NCBI RefSeq assembly: GCF_021729035.1 | Contig: NZ_JAJSAP010000005.1 | Coordinates: 62,001-126,000, forward strand | Origin: Microbulbifer sediminum | GTDB lineage: Bacteria; Pseudomonadota; Gammaproteobacteria; Pseudomonadales; Cellvibrionaceae | Direction: 5' to 3' | DNA: 64,000 bases | In this document: one piece after another, positions 25,906 to 37,592 of the stretch | Layout: each line of letters opens with the position of its first letter | How positions within the stretch are numbered: position 1 is the first letter of the stretch | Program-made: the position numbers and the translations under genes | Notes under the pieces: generated by a model | Seen by the model: the letters and a program-made list of their open reading frames with translations, nothing else | Database searches by the model: none | What the model was told of the DNA's origin: nothing

Positions 25906-25918
25906 TCAGGGGTTTCCG

Positions 25919-26275
25919 TCAGGTTTCCAGCAGGGTTAGGACACCCTCCAGCTCGGCAATCACCTGCGGCAGTACCTGCTGCAGCTGCACCTTCTCCGCC
26001 TGCTGGCTGCCGGCTTCCATCTGGTGGCGGGCGCCGCCGATGGTGTAGCCCTCCTCGTACAGGAGTGCGCGGATCTGGCGGATCAGGAGGACATCCTGGT
26101 GTTGGTAGTAGCGGCGGTTGCCACGGCGCTTGACCGGGCTGAGCTGGGGGAATTCCTGTTCCCAGTAGCGCAGTACATGTGGCTTGACCGCGCAGAGCTC
26201 GCTGACCTCTCCGATGGTGAAATAGCGCTTGCCCGGGATAACAGGCAGTTCGCTATTGTTGCTCGCTTCCAGCAT
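25919..26275 (-). CDS. MerR-family transcriptional regulator
   Basis: This 118-residue cytoplasmic regulator has a winged helix-turn-helix of MerR type at about residues 17-85 ('[20 protein letters not shown]', '[22 protein letters not shown]') and a short helical C-terminus. It lacks the Cys ligands of metal-sensing MerR proteins. The gene overlaps the end of ihfA by 23 bases and is conserved beside it in Pseudomonas, where its role is not well defined. Its start (MLEAS) matches those relatives. Confidence 0.93.
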   Translation of the reverse strand: MLEASNNSELPVIPGKRYFTIGEVSELCAVKPHVLRYWEQEFPQLSPVKRRGNRRYYQHQDVLLIRQIRALLYEEGYTIGGARHQMEAGSQQAEKVQLQQVLPQVIAELEGVLTLLET

Positions 26276-26561
26276 CTTCTTCTACTCGTGCCTTAAGTTT
26301 TTGTCCCGGCTTGAAGGTCACCACCCTGCGTGCAGAAATGGGGATCTCCTCGCCGGTCTTGGGGTTCCGTCCCGGGCGTGGGCTTTTGTCGCGAAGGTCG
26401 AAATTGCCGAAGCCGGACAGCTTTACCTGCTCGTTACTCTCGAGCGCATTGCGGATCTCCTCGAAAAAGTATTCGACGATCTCCTTTGCCTCACGCTTGT
26501 TGAAGCCCAGCTCTTCGTACAGTTTTTCGGCGAGCCCGGCCTTGGTCAGTGCCTCTGTCAT
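26253..26561 (-). CDS. ihfA: Integration host factor subunit alpha
   Basis: This 102-residue nucleoid protein forms a heterodimer with IhfB (44150-44458 in this window) and bends DNA sharply at specific sites. The HU/IHF fold is clear: '[15 protein letters not shown]', '[17 protein letters not shown]' and the DNA-binding arm '[19 protein letters not shown]' with its Pro. It follows pheT in the same direction with a gap of about 150 bases, the usual pheST-ihfA arrangement. Confidence 0.97.
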   Translation of the reverse strand: MTEALTKAGLAEKLYEELGFNKREAKEIVEYFFEEIRNALESNEQVKLSGFGNFDLRDKSPRPGRNPKTGEEIPISARRVVTFKPGQKLKARVEEDAGSEQQ

Positions 26562-26712
26562 TGGTTCCTACCAACAGATTCAGAGGCGTCAGTCCCGGAT
26601 CGGAAGCGGCCCAAACCGCGGCGGCTTTCAACCCGGGAGCTGACGCTCTCGGGGTGCCTTAACCCGTAGTACCACCGGGCTAAACCGCTTGCACCCCGAG
26701 CGGAGCCGGGGG

Positions 26713-29088
26713 TCAGCGCAAGCTGGCGTTATATTTTTGTTCTAGCTGCTTAACCACTGCGTCAACCGCGGCAGTGATTTCTTCGTCATTAAGGGTGCGC
26801 GACGGATGCTGAAAGGTCAAGCCCATAGCGACACTTTTTCTATTGAAATCAATGCCTTCGCCCTGATAGACGTCAAAAATCTTGAGGTCCGTCAACATTT
26901 CGCCGGCGGTCTCGGCAGCAGTTTCCACCAGATTGGCGGCCTGAACATCGGCGTCGATCAGCAGGGCCAGGTCGCGGCGCACGGCCGGGAAGCGTGACAG
27001 CGGGCTGAATGCCGGCAGGCGCGCCTCGCCAATGGCGTCCAGGTCCAGCTCGAAAACGAAGGCTGCCTTGGGCAGGTCCAGCTGCTTCTGCAGCTGCGGG
27101 TGCAGGGCCCCCAGCACACCCACCTCGCGCTCGCCGCGCAGGATGCGGGCACACTGGCCCGGGTGCAGCGCCGGGTGCTCACCGGCCACGAAGCGGAACT
27201 CGTCGGCGGCGTTGGTCTCGGCCAGCAGGGCCTCCACGTCGGCCTTGATATCGTAGAAGTCCACCCAGTCCTTACCGCCGGTCCAGCTCTCCGCCTGGCG
27301 GGTGCCGTAGACCAGGCCGGCCAGCATCGGCTGCTGCTGCAGGTCGGTGCCGGGCACGAATCGCAGGCCGGTCTCGAACAGGCGCACGCGCTCCTGCTGG
27401 CGGTTCAGGTTGTACTGCAGTGCCTTGCACAGGCCCGGGATCAGCGAGGTGCGCATTACCGCCAGGTCGGCGCTGATCGGATTCTGCAGTGCCACCGGCT
27501 CGGCCTTGGGGTCGAACAGGGCCGCGGACTCGCGATCGATAAAGCTGAAGGTGATGGCCTCGTGGTAGCCACGGGCTAACAGGGTCTGCTCCAGGGCGGT
27601 GCCGTCCAGCTCCACCTCGTGCTCGGGCAGGATATCCAGCGCGGCACTGAAGCTGATGCTGGGGATGCGGTTGTAGCCGTACACCCGCGCCAGCTCTTCC
27701 AGCAGGTCGGCCTCGATGGCCAGGTCGAAGCGGAAGCTGGGGGCCAGGAAGGTCCAGCCGGCGTCGTCCTGGTCGATCTTCTCCAGGCCCAGGCGGGTGA
27801 GGATATCGATGATCTCGTCATCGGCGATCTGTACGCCCAGGCCGCTCTCGACCCGCGCGCGGCGCAGGGTGATGTGGCGCTCGGCGGGCATGGCGTCGTT
27901 CAGCTCGCGCAGGTGTACCGGGCCCGGCTCGCCGCCGACGATGTCCAGCAGCAGTTGGGTGGCGCGCTCCACGGCCTTTTCCTGCAGGCGGTAGTCCACG
28001 CCGCGCTCGAAGCGGTGCGAGGAGTCGGTGTGCAGGCCGTAGGAACGGGCCTTGCCGGCGATGGCCAGCGGGCTGAAGAAGGCGCTCTCCAGGAAGATGT
28101 CGCGGGTCTGGCCGGTAACGGAAGACTCCTCGCCCCCCATGATGCCGGCCATGGCCAGCGGCTTGCTGTCGTCGGTGATCAGCAGGGTGCCGTCGTTCAG
28201 GGTCACTTCCTGGCCGTCCAGCAGGGTCAGTTTCTCGCCCTGCTCTGCCAGGCGCACCTTGATGCCGCCGTCCAGCTTGGCCAGGTCGAAGGCGTGCATT
28301 GGCTGGCCCAGCTCCAGCAGGACGTAGTTGGTGACATCCACCACCGGGTCGATGCTGCGCAGGCCGGCGCGGCGCAGGCGCTCCTGCATCCACAGCGGGG
28401 TGGTGGCGCTCACGTCGATATTGCGGATCACGCGGCCCACGTAGCGCGGGCAGGCGTCGCCGGCCATCAGGGACACCGCCAGGCTGTCGTCGATGGTGGC
28501 GGCCACCGGCTCGATGGCCGGGCCCTCGACCGGGCAGCGGTTGAGCACGCCCACTTCGCGGGCGATACCGGCAATCCCCAGGCAGTCGGAACGGTTGGGG
28601 GTCAGGTCCACCTCGATGGCCACGTCGTCCAGCTGCAGGTATTCCCGCAGGTCGGTGCCGGTGGGGGCATCGGCGGGCAGCTCCCAGATGCCGTCGCTGT
28701 CCTCACCCAGTTCCAGCTCGGTCTGGGCACACAGCATGCCGAAGCTCTCGACGCCGCGGAGCTTGGCTTTCTTGATCTTGAAGTCACCGGGCAGCTTGGC
28801 GCCCACCAGCGCGAACGGGATCTTGATGCCGGCGCGGGCATTGGGGGCGCCGCACACCACCTGCATTTCGCCCTCCGGGTGGCCGGCCACGGTGCAGACC
28901 CGCAGCTTGTCGGCGTCCGGGTGCTGTTCGCAGGCGAGGATCTCGCCCACCACCACGCCGGTGAAGTCCCCGGCCACCGGCTCGATGCCGTCCACTTCCA
29001 GGCCGGCCATGGTGACCTGGTCGGCCAGTTCCTGCGCGGAGAGTTGCGGGTTTACCCATTCCCGCAGCCATGCATTGCTGAATTTCAT
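26713..29088 (-). CDS. pheT: Phenylalanyl-tRNA synthetase beta subunit
   Basis: This 791-residue beta subunit of the cytoplasmic alpha2-beta2 enzyme charges tRNA-Phe. Domains in order: a tRNA-binding EMAP-like domain (about residues 40-150, 'GVVVGEILACEQHPDADKL'), the B3/B4 editing domain (about 210-390), B5 (about 400-475), the catalytic-like core (about 480-680) and the C-terminal FDX-ACB domain (about 698-790, 'FPAVRRDLALLIDADV'). The start MKFSNAWLREW at 29088 is the family start; the upstream in-frame ATG at 29184 is not used. It follows pheS by about 105 bases. Confidence 0.97.
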   Translation of the reverse strand: MKFSNAWLREWVNPQLSAQELADQVTMAGLEVDGIEPVAGDFTGVVVGEILACEQHPDADKLRVCTVAGHPEGEMQVVCGAPNARAGIKIPFALVGAKLPGDFKIKKAKLRGVESFGMLCAQTELELGEDSDGIWELPADAPTGTDLREYLQLDDVAIEVDLTPNRSDCLGIAGIAREVGVLNRCPVEGPAIEPVAATIDDSLAVSLMAGDACPRYVGRVIRNIDVSATTPLWMQERLRRAGLRSIDPVVDVTNYVLLELGQPMHAFDLAKLDGGIKVRLAEQGEKLTLLDGQEVTLNDGTLLITDDSKPLAMAGIMGGEESSVTGQTRDIFLESAFFSPLAIAGKARSYGLHTDSSHRFERGVDYRLQEKAVERATQLLLDIVGGEPGPVHLRELNDAMPAERHITLRRARVESGLGVQIADDEIIDILTRLGLEKIDQDDAGWTFLAPSFRFDLAIEADLLEELARVYGYNRIPSISFSAALDILPEHEVELDGTALEQTLLARGYHEAITFSFIDRESAALFDPKAEPVALQNPISADLAVMRTSLIPGLCKALQYNLNRQQERVRLFETGLRFVPGTDLQQQPMLAGLVYGTRQAESWTGGKDWVDFYDIKADVEALLAETNAADEFRFVAGEHPALHPGQCARILRGEREVGVLGALHPQLQKQLDLPKAAFVFELDLDAIGEARLPAFSPLSRFPAVRRDLALLIDADVQAANLVETAAETAGEMLTDLKIFDVYQGEGIDFNRKSVAMGLTFQHPSRTLNDEEITAAVDAVVKQLEQKYNASLR

Positions 29089-29194
29089 AGTCGTTCTCTG
29101 TCCGAATTCTGTTTTGCTGTCTGTTCTTCGTTTTGCCGGGGGCGGTCGTTGCCGCTCTTCCCGGGTCGCGGCCAGCGGCCGCACCTACGGGGCT

Positions 29195-30405
<1,211 letters not shown>

Positions 30406-30438
30406 TTTTAAGGTTCAGTCTTTCAACTGAAACGCTAC

Positions 30439-30798
30439 TTAAGCTGCCAGGGCTGCCTTGGCTTTTTCCACTACGGCAGCAAAAGCGGCTTTGTCGTATA
30501 CAGCCAGGTCGGCCAGGACACGACGGTCCAGGGCGATGTCAGCCTTTTTCAGGCCGGCAATCAGGCGGCTGTAGCTCAGGCCCTCGGAACGGGACTGGGC
30601 GTTGATACGAGTGATCCACAGGGCGCGGAAGTTACGCTTCTTGACACGACGGTCACGGTAAGCGTACTGGCCGGCCTTGATCACCGCCTGCTTGGCTACG
30701 CGGAATACGCGCGAACGCGCACCGTAGTAACCCTTGGCCTGCTTCAGAATTTTCTTGTGACGACGACGCGCCTCTACACCACGTTTAACACGGGCCAT
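30439..30798 (-). CDS. rplT: 50S ribosomal protein L20
   Basis: This 119-residue ribosomal protein binds 23S rRNA early in assembly of the large subunit. The N-terminal basic helix ('[21 protein letters not shown]') and '[20 protein letters not shown]' are fully conserved. In related bacteria L20 represses its own operon by binding the rpmI leader. It is 36 bases from rpmI in the infC operon. Confidence 0.98.
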   Translation of the reverse strand: MARVKRGVEARRRHKKILKQAKGYYGARSRVFRVAKQAVIKAGQYAYRDRRVKKRNFRALWITRINAQSRSEGLSYSRLIAGLKKADIALDRRVLADLAVYDKAAFAAVVEKAKAALAA

Positions 30799-30834
30799 AA
30801 CTCTATCCTCTTAAACCTGTTAGCGATGGGCCAA

Positions 30835-31029
30835 TTACTTGGCGCGCAGCATACGATCGACCAGGGTGGCATCAGACTTGTTCATAGTCGTGGTGCCGCG
30901 CAGCTGACGCTTACGCTTGGTGGTCATCTTGGTGAGGATGTGGCTCTTGTTGGCGTGCTTGTGCTTGTAGCCCGCAGCCGTCTTCTTGAAGCGCTTGGCG
31001 GCGCCACTATGGGTCTTTGCTTTCGGCAT
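30835..31029 (-). CDS. rpmI: 50S ribosomal protein L35
   Basis: This 64-residue ribosomal protein begins '[18 protein letters not shown]' and carries '[16 protein letters not shown]'. I chose the start at 31029; an in-frame ATG four codons upstream precedes the conserved start and is unlikely. It is the middle gene of infC-rpmI-rplT. Confidence 0.98.
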   Translation of the reverse strand: MPKAKTHSGAAKRFKKTAAGYKHKHANKSHILTKMTTKRKRQLRGTTTMNKSDATLVDRMLRAK

Positions 31030-31167
31030 TTTGTACTCCAAAAGTAATTGTGCCTGCGAACAGGCTTAACGTAGAACCGCCGGCGGGCCGGCGGCGTTGC
31101 GGGAGTGAGGAGGCAGCCGTCGCCCAATCACTTCCCGAGAGGAGGCCCGGCGGTTACCCGCCGCGAC

Positions 31168-31707
31168 TCACTTCTTCTTTTTGCTCGGTGCGATGACCAT
31201 GATCATCTGGCGGCCTTCCATCTTCGGCCGCTGCTCCACCGTGCCCAGCTCCTCGAGGTCTTTCTCGATGCGCTGCATCATTTCCATCCCCAGCTCCTGG
31301 TGGGCCATCTCGCGGCCGCGGAAGCGCAGGGAAATCTTCGCCTTGTCCCCCGCTTCCAGGAAGCGGGTCAGGTTGCGCAGCTTGATCTGGTAGTCCCCGA
31401 TATCGGTACCGGGGCGGAACTTCATTTCCTTGATCTGCTGCTGCTTCTGTTTCTTCTTGGCAGCATTTTTGGCCTTCTTGGCTTCAAAAATGTGCTTACC
31501 GTAGTCCATGATCTTACAGACTATCGGATCGGAGTCCGGCGCAATTTCAACGAGATCCAGATTGGCCTGCTGAGCTTTCTCCAGCGCTTCCTCGAGGGTG
31601 ACAATGCCAACCTGCTCGCCGTCGGCGCCGATCAGGCGTACCTGTGATGCCTCAATCTGATCATTAATGCGGGCCTTCTTGGACCGTCCCTTGTTGTCTC
31701 GTTTAAT
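31168..31707 (-). CDS. infC: Translation initiation factor IF-3 (ATT start)
   Basis: This 179-residue factor binds the 30S subunit and monitors start-codon choice. The conserved N-terminal domain begins '[18 protein letters not shown]' and has no ATG/GTG/TTG before it. The first codon is ATT at 31705-31707, with GGAG 9 bases upstream. An AUU start is the known basis of IF-3 autoregulation in E. coli, so the same control is likely here. The linker '[17 protein letters not shown]' and the C-terminal domain to '[10 protein letters not shown]' are normal. It lies 27 bases after thrS. Confidence 0.96.
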   Translation of the reverse strand: MKRDNKGRSKKARINDQIEASQVRLIGADGEQVGIVTLEEALEKAQQANLDLVEIAPDSDPIVCKIMDYGKHIFEAKKAKNAAKKKQKQQQIKEMKFRPGTDIGDYQIKLRNLTRFLEAGDKAKISLRFRGREMAHQELGMEMMQRIEKDLEELGTVEQRPKMEGRQMIMVIAPSKKKK

Positions 31708-31734
31708 AGCTATCGTCTCCAGTTACCAAAGAAA

Positions 31735-33675
31735 TCAGTGCTCAGAACCTTCGCCCTCAATAGAGGTACGGCCACGGCGGTTCACGTCCTGCTCGAGGAT
31801 CTCCAGGAATGACTCGAAAGTCATGGTTCCCAGGTCCTCGCCGCTGCGCGTCCGCACGGCGACCGTCTGGTTCTCTACTTCCTTATCGCCGATCACCAGC
31901 AGATAAGGAACGCGCTGTAATGTGTGCTCGCGGATTTTAAAACCGATCTTCTCGTTTCTCAAGTCGGCGACCGCACGGTAGTTCAGGGCACCCAGGTGCT
32001 GCTCCAGGTCGCGGCAGTAGTCGGCCTGGCGATCGGTGATATTCATCACCGCCACCTGCTGGGGAGCCAGCCAGGTGGGGAAGGCCCCCTCGTAGTGCTC
32101 GATCAGGATACCGATAAAGCGCTCGAAGGACCCCAGGGTGGCGCGGTGCAGCATCACCGGGGTCTGGCGGGAACCGTCTTCCGCCACATACTGGGCGTCC
32201 AGGCGGCCCGGCATGGAGAAGTCCACCTGGATGGTGCCGCACTGCCACACCCGGCCCAGGCAATCCTTCAGGGAGAACTCGATCTTGGGCCCGTAGAAGG
32301 CGCCCTCGCCCGGCAGCTCTTCCCAGGGCAGGCCGGCCTCGTCCAGCGCCTGCGCCAGGGCCTTCTCGGCCTTGTCCCAGCTCTCGTCGGAACCCACGCG
32401 CTGCTCCGGGCGGGTCGAGAGGCGGTAAATCACCTCCTCGAAGCCGAAATCCCGGTACACGGAGTGCAGCAGGTCCATGAAATCGGACACTTCTGACTGG
32501 ATCTGGTCCTCGGTACAGAAGATATGGCCGTCGTCCTGGACGAAGCCGCGCACCCGCATCAGGCCGTGCAGGGAGCCGGACGGCTCGCTGCGGTGGCAGG
32601 AGCCGAACTCCGCCAGGCGCAGTGGCAGGTCGCGGTAGCTGCGCAGGCCCTGGTTGAACACCTGCACGTGGCAGGGGCAGTTCATGGGCTTGATCGCGAA
32701 CTGGCGCTCCTCGCTGGTGAGCGAGAACATGTCGTCACCGAACTTGTCCGCGTGGCCGGACTTCTCCCACAGGCTGAAGTCCACCAGCTGCGGGGTCTTG
32801 ATCTCTTTGTAGCCCGCCTTGCGCTGGCGCTGGCGCATGTACTGCTCGACGGTGCTGTAGATGGTCCAGCCGTTCGGGTGCCAGAACACCATGCCCGGTG
32901 CCTCTTCCTGAATATGGAAGAGATCGAACTTCTTCGCCAGCTTGCGGTGGTCGCGCTTCTCGGCTTCCTCAATGCGGTGCAGGTAGGCCTTGAGGTCTTT
33001 CTTGTTGCCCCAGGCGGTACCGTAGACGCGGGTCAGCATCTCGTTGCTGGCGTCACCACGCCAGTAGGCCCCAGCCACCTTGGTCAGCTTGAAGGCCTTG
33101 AGCTTGCCGGTGGACGGCACGTGCGGCCCGCGGCACAGGTCTTCGAAGTCGCCCTGGCGGTAAAGGGAGATATCCTCGTCGGTGGGGATATCGGCAATAA
33201 TCTGCGCCTTGTACTCCTCGCCGATTTCGCGGAAGTGCTTCACCGCCTCGTCGCGGGGCATCAGGCGGCGGCTGACCGGGATATCTTCCTTGGCCAGCTC
33301 CTCCATGCGCTTCTCGATCTTCTCCAGGTCTTCCGGCGTAAACTGGCGCTCGTAGGCGAAGTCATAGTAGAAGCCGTCCTCGATCACCGGGCCGATAGTG
33401 ACCTGGGCGCCCGGGTACAGCTGCTTGACCGCCTGGGCCAGCAGGTGCGCGGTGGAGTGGCGGATGATCTCCAGCCCTTCCGGCTGGCGATCGGTCACAA
33501 TGGCCAGCTGGGTATCGTGGTGGATCACATAACTGGTATCCACCTCTTTGCCATCGACAACACCGGCGAGCGCGGCCTTGGCCAGGCCGGGACCGATATC
33601 GGCGGCAACATCGTGTACGGAAACCGGGTCAGAGAATACGCGATGGGAACCATCGGGAAGAGTGACAACAGGCAT
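31735..33675 (-). CDS. thrS: Threonyl-tRNA synthetase
   Basis: This 646-residue class II synthetase charges tRNA-Thr. Domains: TGS (about residues 1-63), editing domain with '[11 protein letters not shown]' (about 75) and a second conserved His/Cys set, catalytic core (about 250-540, '[12 protein letters not shown]' with the zinc Cys, '[19 protein letters not shown]'-type motif 2), and a C-terminal anticodon-binding domain (about 545-640). The length matches E. coli ThrS (642). It starts the thrS-infC-rpmI-rplT unit. Confidence 0.98.
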   Translation of the reverse strand: MPVVTLPDGSHRVFSDPVSVHDVAADIGPGLAKAALAGVVDGKEVDTSYVIHHDTQLAIVTDRQPEGLEIIRHSTAHLLAQAVKQLYPGAQVTIGPVIEDGFYYDFAYERQFTPEDLEKIEKRMEELAKEDIPVSRRLMPRDEAVKHFREIGEEYKAQIIADIPTDEDISLYRQGDFEDLCRGPHVPSTGKLKAFKLTKVAGAYWRGDASNEMLTRVYGTAWGNKKDLKAYLHRIEEAEKRDHRKLAKKFDLFHIQEEAPGMVFWHPNGWTIYSTVEQYMRQRQRKAGYKEIKTPQLVDFSLWEKSGHADKFGDDMFSLTSEERQFAIKPMNCPCHVQVFNQGLRSYRDLPLRLAEFGSCHRSEPSGSLHGLMRVRGFVQDDGHIFCTEDQIQSEVSDFMDLLHSVYRDFGFEEVIYRLSTRPEQRVGSDESWDKAEKALAQALDEAGLPWEELPGEGAFYGPKIEFSLKDCLGRVWQCGTIQVDFSMPGRLDAQYVAEDGSRQTPVMLHRATLGSFERFIGILIEHYEGAFPTWLAPQQVAVMNITDRQADYCRDLEQHLGALNYRAVADLRNEKIGFKIREHTLQRVPYLLVIGDKEVENQTVAVRTRSGEDLGTMTFESFLEILEQDVNRRGRTSIEGEGSEH

Positions 33676-33780
33676 TGTACGTCCTTCTATCAGTGGCGAT
33701 CCCTACGAAAGACCGCGTGATTACCTGCCCGTCGGCTGTCTGCCTTGCGGGCAGTTGGCCCTGTCTGTGGGCCAGGGAAA

Positions 33781-33800
33781 CCCGGCGCCTCGGCGCCGGG
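33781..33800 (-). terminator. Hairpin after tRNA-Val
   Basis: A perfect GC-rich palindrome (CCCGGCGCC / GGCGCCGGG) lies 10 bases beyond the 3' end of tRNA-Val and is followed on the minus strand by TTT only. It is a weak intrinsic terminator or a processing hairpin. Confidence 0.55.
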
Positions 33801-33809
33801 AAGAGAATC

Positions 33810-33886
<77 letters not shown>

Positions 33887-34117
33887 GGAGGCTTGCATGC
33901 GGGGGTGCCCGCTGCAGAGGACGCGAACTTTAGCACCACGGTTTGGGCTTTTCAACACACTTATGCCAGAAATTTATTACGCCAGCTGGCGCGCGATTCA
34001 GCAAGCGGTTCCCGCTACCGGACCGCGGGGAATACCCACCGCATGGCCACTTACTGTAGCTGCATGCACATCCCCTGTAGCATGTCCGGCCCGATCCAAC
34101 CCCGCAAGGAAACCGCC

Positions 34118-35157
34118 GTGCCGGCCAGACCAGCCACAGGACCCAACCTGCTCGACAACGGCTATGCCCTCGCCTTCCTGGCCGCGGCACTGTTTTCAAT
34201 CAAGGCCATCTTTATCAAGCTGGCCTACCGCCACGGCGTGGACGTGGAAACCTTTATCCTGCTGCGCATGCTGCTGGCCCTGCCCTTTTACCTGGCGATC
34301 CTGGCCAGCCTGTGCACCCGCGGGCAGTGGCGGCCGGTGCCCGGGCGCACCCTGGTGCTGACCGTCGCCCTGGGCATCTGCGCCTATTACATGGCGAGCT
34401 TCCTGGACCTGCAGGGGTTGCGCTACATCAGCGCCAACTTCGAGCGCCTGATCATCTACCTCTACCCCACCATGGTCCTGCTGCTGGGCTGGTGGGTGCA
34501 GGGCAAGCCGGTCGAGCCGCGCCAGCTGCTGTGCATTCTCGGCGCCTACGCCGGCATCCTGTTGATCTACTGCAGGACCAGCAGTTTTCCACCGGCGAGG
34601 CGGTGCCGGGCTGGACCGGCCTGGGCGCCACCAGCTGGGGCGCACTGCTGACCCTGGGCGCCGCTTTCTGCTTTGCGCTCTATGTGACTTTCAGTGAGGC
34701 GCCGATCCGCAGGCTCGGCAGCCGGCAGTTCACCGCCCTGGCGATGCTGGCCGCCAGCGGCGCCATCGCCATACACTTCCTGCTGCAGGGCAGCTGGCTG
34801 CGACTGGTTCAGCCGTGGCCGGTATACACCTATGCACTGGCGGTGGCCTTCCTGTGCACGGTACTGCCCTCCCTGATGATGAGCGCTGCCATCGAGCGCA
34901 TCGGCTCGGCCAGCACCGGCGCCATCGGCAGTTCCGGGCCGGTGGTCACCCTGGTGGCGGCCGCCTGGGTGCTGGGGGAACCCTTTTCCCTGGTGCATCT
35001 GCTGGGCATGGCGATCATTATCGGCAGCCTGCTGCTGTTGAAATCCGGCAGGGGTAGCCCGGCAAGTGCCGGGGCGAGGCAAAAGGCCGCAGCTGGCAGT
35101 GCGGCCGGGGAAAATAAACCGGAAGGCGGTAACCCGGGACGCGGGAGCGCCGGCTAG
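34118..35157 (+). pseudogene. EamA/DMT-family transporter with frameshift
   Basis: This membrane transporter of the drug/metabolite superfamily is split by one frameshift. The first frame (GTG at 34118 with AAGGA 7 bases upstream) codes for the first EamA repeat ('NLLDNGYALAFLAAALFS' to 'GAYAGILLIY', about 150 residues, five helices). Around 34571 one base is missing before TGCAGGACC, and the second repeat ('LGATSWGALLTLGAAFC' to 'IIGSLLLLKSG') continues in the next frame to 35157. Both halves are otherwise well preserved, so the lesion is recent or a sequencing error. The intact protein would have about 345 residues and ten helices. Confidence 0.8.
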
Positions 35158-35171
35158 CGCTCCCGCCGGAA

Positions 35172-37178
35172 TCAACCGGCCTCTTTCAGGGCGGTGATCT
35201 CGTCGCGCAGCCGCGCGGCGGACTCGAACTCCAGGTTCTTGGCATGCTGGTACATCTGCTCTTCCAGCTCCTCGATCCTGGCCCACTTCTCCTTGTCGGA
35301 CAGCGGCTCGGGCCCGGCCTTGTACTTGCCCTTGCCCTCGGCCACCTTGCGCCGGCCCCTGGGAACACCGGGGGCGATGGCGCCCTCCATGATATCGGCG
35401 ACACTCTTGCGGATACCCTGGGGCGTGATGCCGTGCTCCTCGTTGTGGGCGAGCTGCTTCTCGCGGCGGCGCTCGGTTTCATCGAGGGCGCGCTGCATGG
35501 AATCGGTGACCTTGTCGGCGTAGAGAATCGCCCTGCCCTCGAGGTTCCGGGCGGCGCGGCCGATGGTCTGGATCAGCGAGCGGTCGGAGCGCAGGAAGCC
35601 CTCCTTGTCCGCATCGAAGATCGCCACCAGCGAAACCTCGGGCATATCCAGGCCCTCCCGCAGGAGGTTGATGCCCACCAGCACATCGAACTCACCAATG
35701 CGCAGGTCGCGGATAATCTCCACCCGCTCCACGGTGTCGATATCCGAGTGCAGGTAGCGTACGCGGACACCACTGTCGCTCAGGTACTCGGTCAGGTCCT
35801 CCGCCATGCGCTTGGTCAGCACGGTGATCAGCACCCGCTGCTCCGCCTCCACACAGCGGTGGATTTCCGAGAGGCAGTCGTCCACCTGGGTAGAGGCGGG
35901 CCGCACTTCCACCACCGGGTCCACCAGGCCCGTGGGCCTGACTACCTGCTCCACCACCGCCTGCGCATGCTCGGCCTCGTAAGGCCCCGGGGTGGCGGAG
36001 ACGAAAACGGTCTGAGGCGCCAGGTGCTCCCACTCCTCGAATTTCAGCGGCCGGTTGTCCAGCGCCGACGGCAGCCGGAAACCGTATTCCACCAGCGTTT
36101 CCTTGCGCGAGCGGTCACCGCGGTACATACCACCGATCTGCGGCACGGTGACATGGCTCTCGTCGATAAACAGCAGGGCGTCGTGCGGCAGGTAGTCGAA
36201 CAGCGTGGGCGGCGGCTGGCCGGAGTCGCGCCCGGAGAGGTAGCGGGAATAGTTCTCCACGCCGTTGCAGTAGCCCAGCTCCTGCATCATCTCCAGGTCG
36301 TATTTCGTACGCTGCTCCAGGCGCTGCGCCTCCAGCAGCTTGTCGTTGTCGCGCAGCTGCTTGAGGCGCACCCGCAGCTCTTCCTTGATCTGGTCGATGG
36401 CGCTGACAATGGTTTCCCTGGGCGTCACATAGTGGGACTTGGGGAAGATGGTGATGCGCGGCACCTTCTGCAGCACCTCACCGGTCAGGGGATCGAACAG
36501 GGTGATCTCCTCGATCTCCTCGTCGAACAGGGACAGGCGCACCGCCTCCAGGTCCGAGTCTGCCGGGTAGATATCAATCACGTCCCCGCGCACCCGGTAG
36601 GTGGCGCGGCGGAAGTCAGTGTCATTGCGGGTGTACTGCAGCTCCGCCAGCCGGCGCAGGATGGTCCGCTGGTCCACCAGGTCGCCCCGGTCCAGGTGCA
36701 GCACCATCTTCAGGTACTTGTCCGGGTCTCCCAGGCCGTAGATGGCTGACACGGTGGCCACCACGATCACATCCCGGCGCTCGATCAGCGCCTTGGTGGC
36801 CGACAGGCGCATCTGCTCGATATGCTCGTTGACCGAGGCATCCTTCTCGATAAAAGTGTCAGAGGAAGGCACATAGGCCTCCGGCTGGTAGTAGTCGTAG
36901 TAGGAGACGAAGTACTCCACCGCGTTCTTGGGGAAGAACTCCTTGAACTCGCCGTACAGCTGCGCCGCCAGGGTCTTGTTGTGGGCCATGACGATCGCCG
37001 GTCGCTGCAGCCGCTGGACAATATTGGCCATGGTGAACGTCTTGCCCGAGCCGGTTACGCCCAGCAGGGTCTGGTGGCTGAGACCGTCCTCGATGCCCTC
37101 CACCAGACTGTCGATAGCGACCGGCTGGTCCCCCGCGGGCTCGTACTTAGAAACAACCTGAAACGGACGCGATTCCAT
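35172..37178 (-). CDS. uvrB: Excinuclease ABC subunit B
   Basis: This 668-residue helicase-like subunit of the nucleotide excision repair complex loads onto damage with UvrA and recruits UvrC. Walker A is '[10 protein letters not shown]' (about residues 39-48), the beta-hairpin region '[20 protein letters not shown]' is at about 93, the DESH box appears in 'LFIDESHVT' (about 337), helicase motifs V-VI include 'QTIGRAARN', and the C-terminal UVR domain (about 630-665) binds UvrC. The length fits E. coli UvrB (673). Confidence 0.98.
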   Translation of the reverse strand: MESRPFQVVSKYEPAGDQPVAIDSLVEGIEDGLSHQTLLGVTGSGKTFTMANIVQRLQRPAIVMAHNKTLAAQLYGEFKEFFPKNAVEYFVSYYDYYQPEAYVPSSDTFIEKDASVNEHIEQMRLSATKALIERRDVIVVATVSAIYGLGDPDKYLKMVLHLDRGDLVDQRTILRRLAELQYTRNDTDFRRATYRVRGDVIDIYPADSDLEAVRLSLFDEEIEEITLFDPLTGEVLQKVPRITIFPKSHYVTPRETIVSAIDQIKEELRVRLKQLRDNDKLLEAQRLEQRTKYDLEMMQELGYCNGVENYSRYLSGRDSGQPPPTLFDYLPHDALLFIDESHVTVPQIGGMYRGDRSRKETLVEYGFRLPSALDNRPLKFEEWEHLAPQTVFVSATPGPYEAEHAQAVVEQVVRPTGLVDPVVEVRPASTQVDDCLSEIHRCVEAEQRVLITVLTKRMAEDLTEYLSDSGVRVRYLHSDIDTVERVEIIRDLRIGEFDVLVGINLLREGLDMPEVSLVAIFDADKEGFLRSDRSLIQTIGRAARNLEGRAILYADKVTDSMQRALDETERRREKQLAHNEEHGITPQGIRKSVADIMEGAIAPGVPRGRRKVAEGKGKYKAGPEPLSDKEKWARIEELEEQMYQHAKNLEFESAARLRDEITALKEAG

Positions 37179-37373
37179 AAACTACTTCGCCTGAACCTAG
37201 TGAAAGCAATCCCGGATTGTAGGCCGAGGCACTCGCCGGCCACAAATCGACACGCCAGATCACCGCAAAGTCGTAGAACTGGACGCCTGGTCGCCAGTGT
37301 GCCGTGTTTTTGTACAATCCGGTGTCAAAATTAAAATACTGGTAAATCAATAAGTTAAAGTGCAAAAAAGGGG

Positions 37374-37400
37374 TTGACCTACCCGGGGGCCGTCTATACT
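37374..37400 (+). promoter_or_regulatory. Promoter of tRNA-Asn
   Basis: TTGACC (37374-37379) and TATACT (37395-37400) are 15 bases apart, followed by a GC-rich stretch (GCGCC), as in stringently controlled stable-RNA promoters. The tRNA starts 37 bases after the -10 box. Confidence 0.75.
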
Positions 37401-37436
37401 ATACGCGCCATCTGAACGGCACGGCCGACAAGATAT

Positions 37437-37512
37437 TCCGCCTTAGCTCAGTTGGTAGAGCAATTGACTGTTAATCAATGGGTCGCTGGTTCGAGCCCAG
37501 CAGGCGGAGCCA
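37437..37512 (+). tRNA. tRNA-Asn (anticodon GTT)
   Basis: A complete 76-base cloverleaf has the acceptor stem TCCGCCT/AGGCGGA, D arm GCTCAGTTGGTAGAGC, anticodon loop CTGTTAA (anticodon GTT), T arm CTGGTTCGAGCCCAG and an encoded CCA. It is a single gene with its own promoter and terminator. Confidence 0.97.
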
Positions 37513-37561
37513 AATACGAGAAAGGCCCCTCAGCGAGAGTTGAGGGGCCTTTCTCGTATTT
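37512..37561 (+). terminator. Long-stem terminator of tRNA-Asn
   Basis: Two perfectly complementary 21-base arms (AAATACGAGAAAGGCCCCTCA and its complement at 37541-37561), with an 8-base loop, start at the last base of the tRNA. The long A/T end of the stem provides the T run. Confidence 0.88.
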
Positions 37562-37592
37562 GGCCTTCAAGTATGCGCTGGGCGAGAAGAGC

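Noticed and set aside
31168..31509. Short 113-residue IF-3 call from the first ATG
   Set aside because: The conserved N-terminal domain is encoded upstream from an ATT start at 31707.
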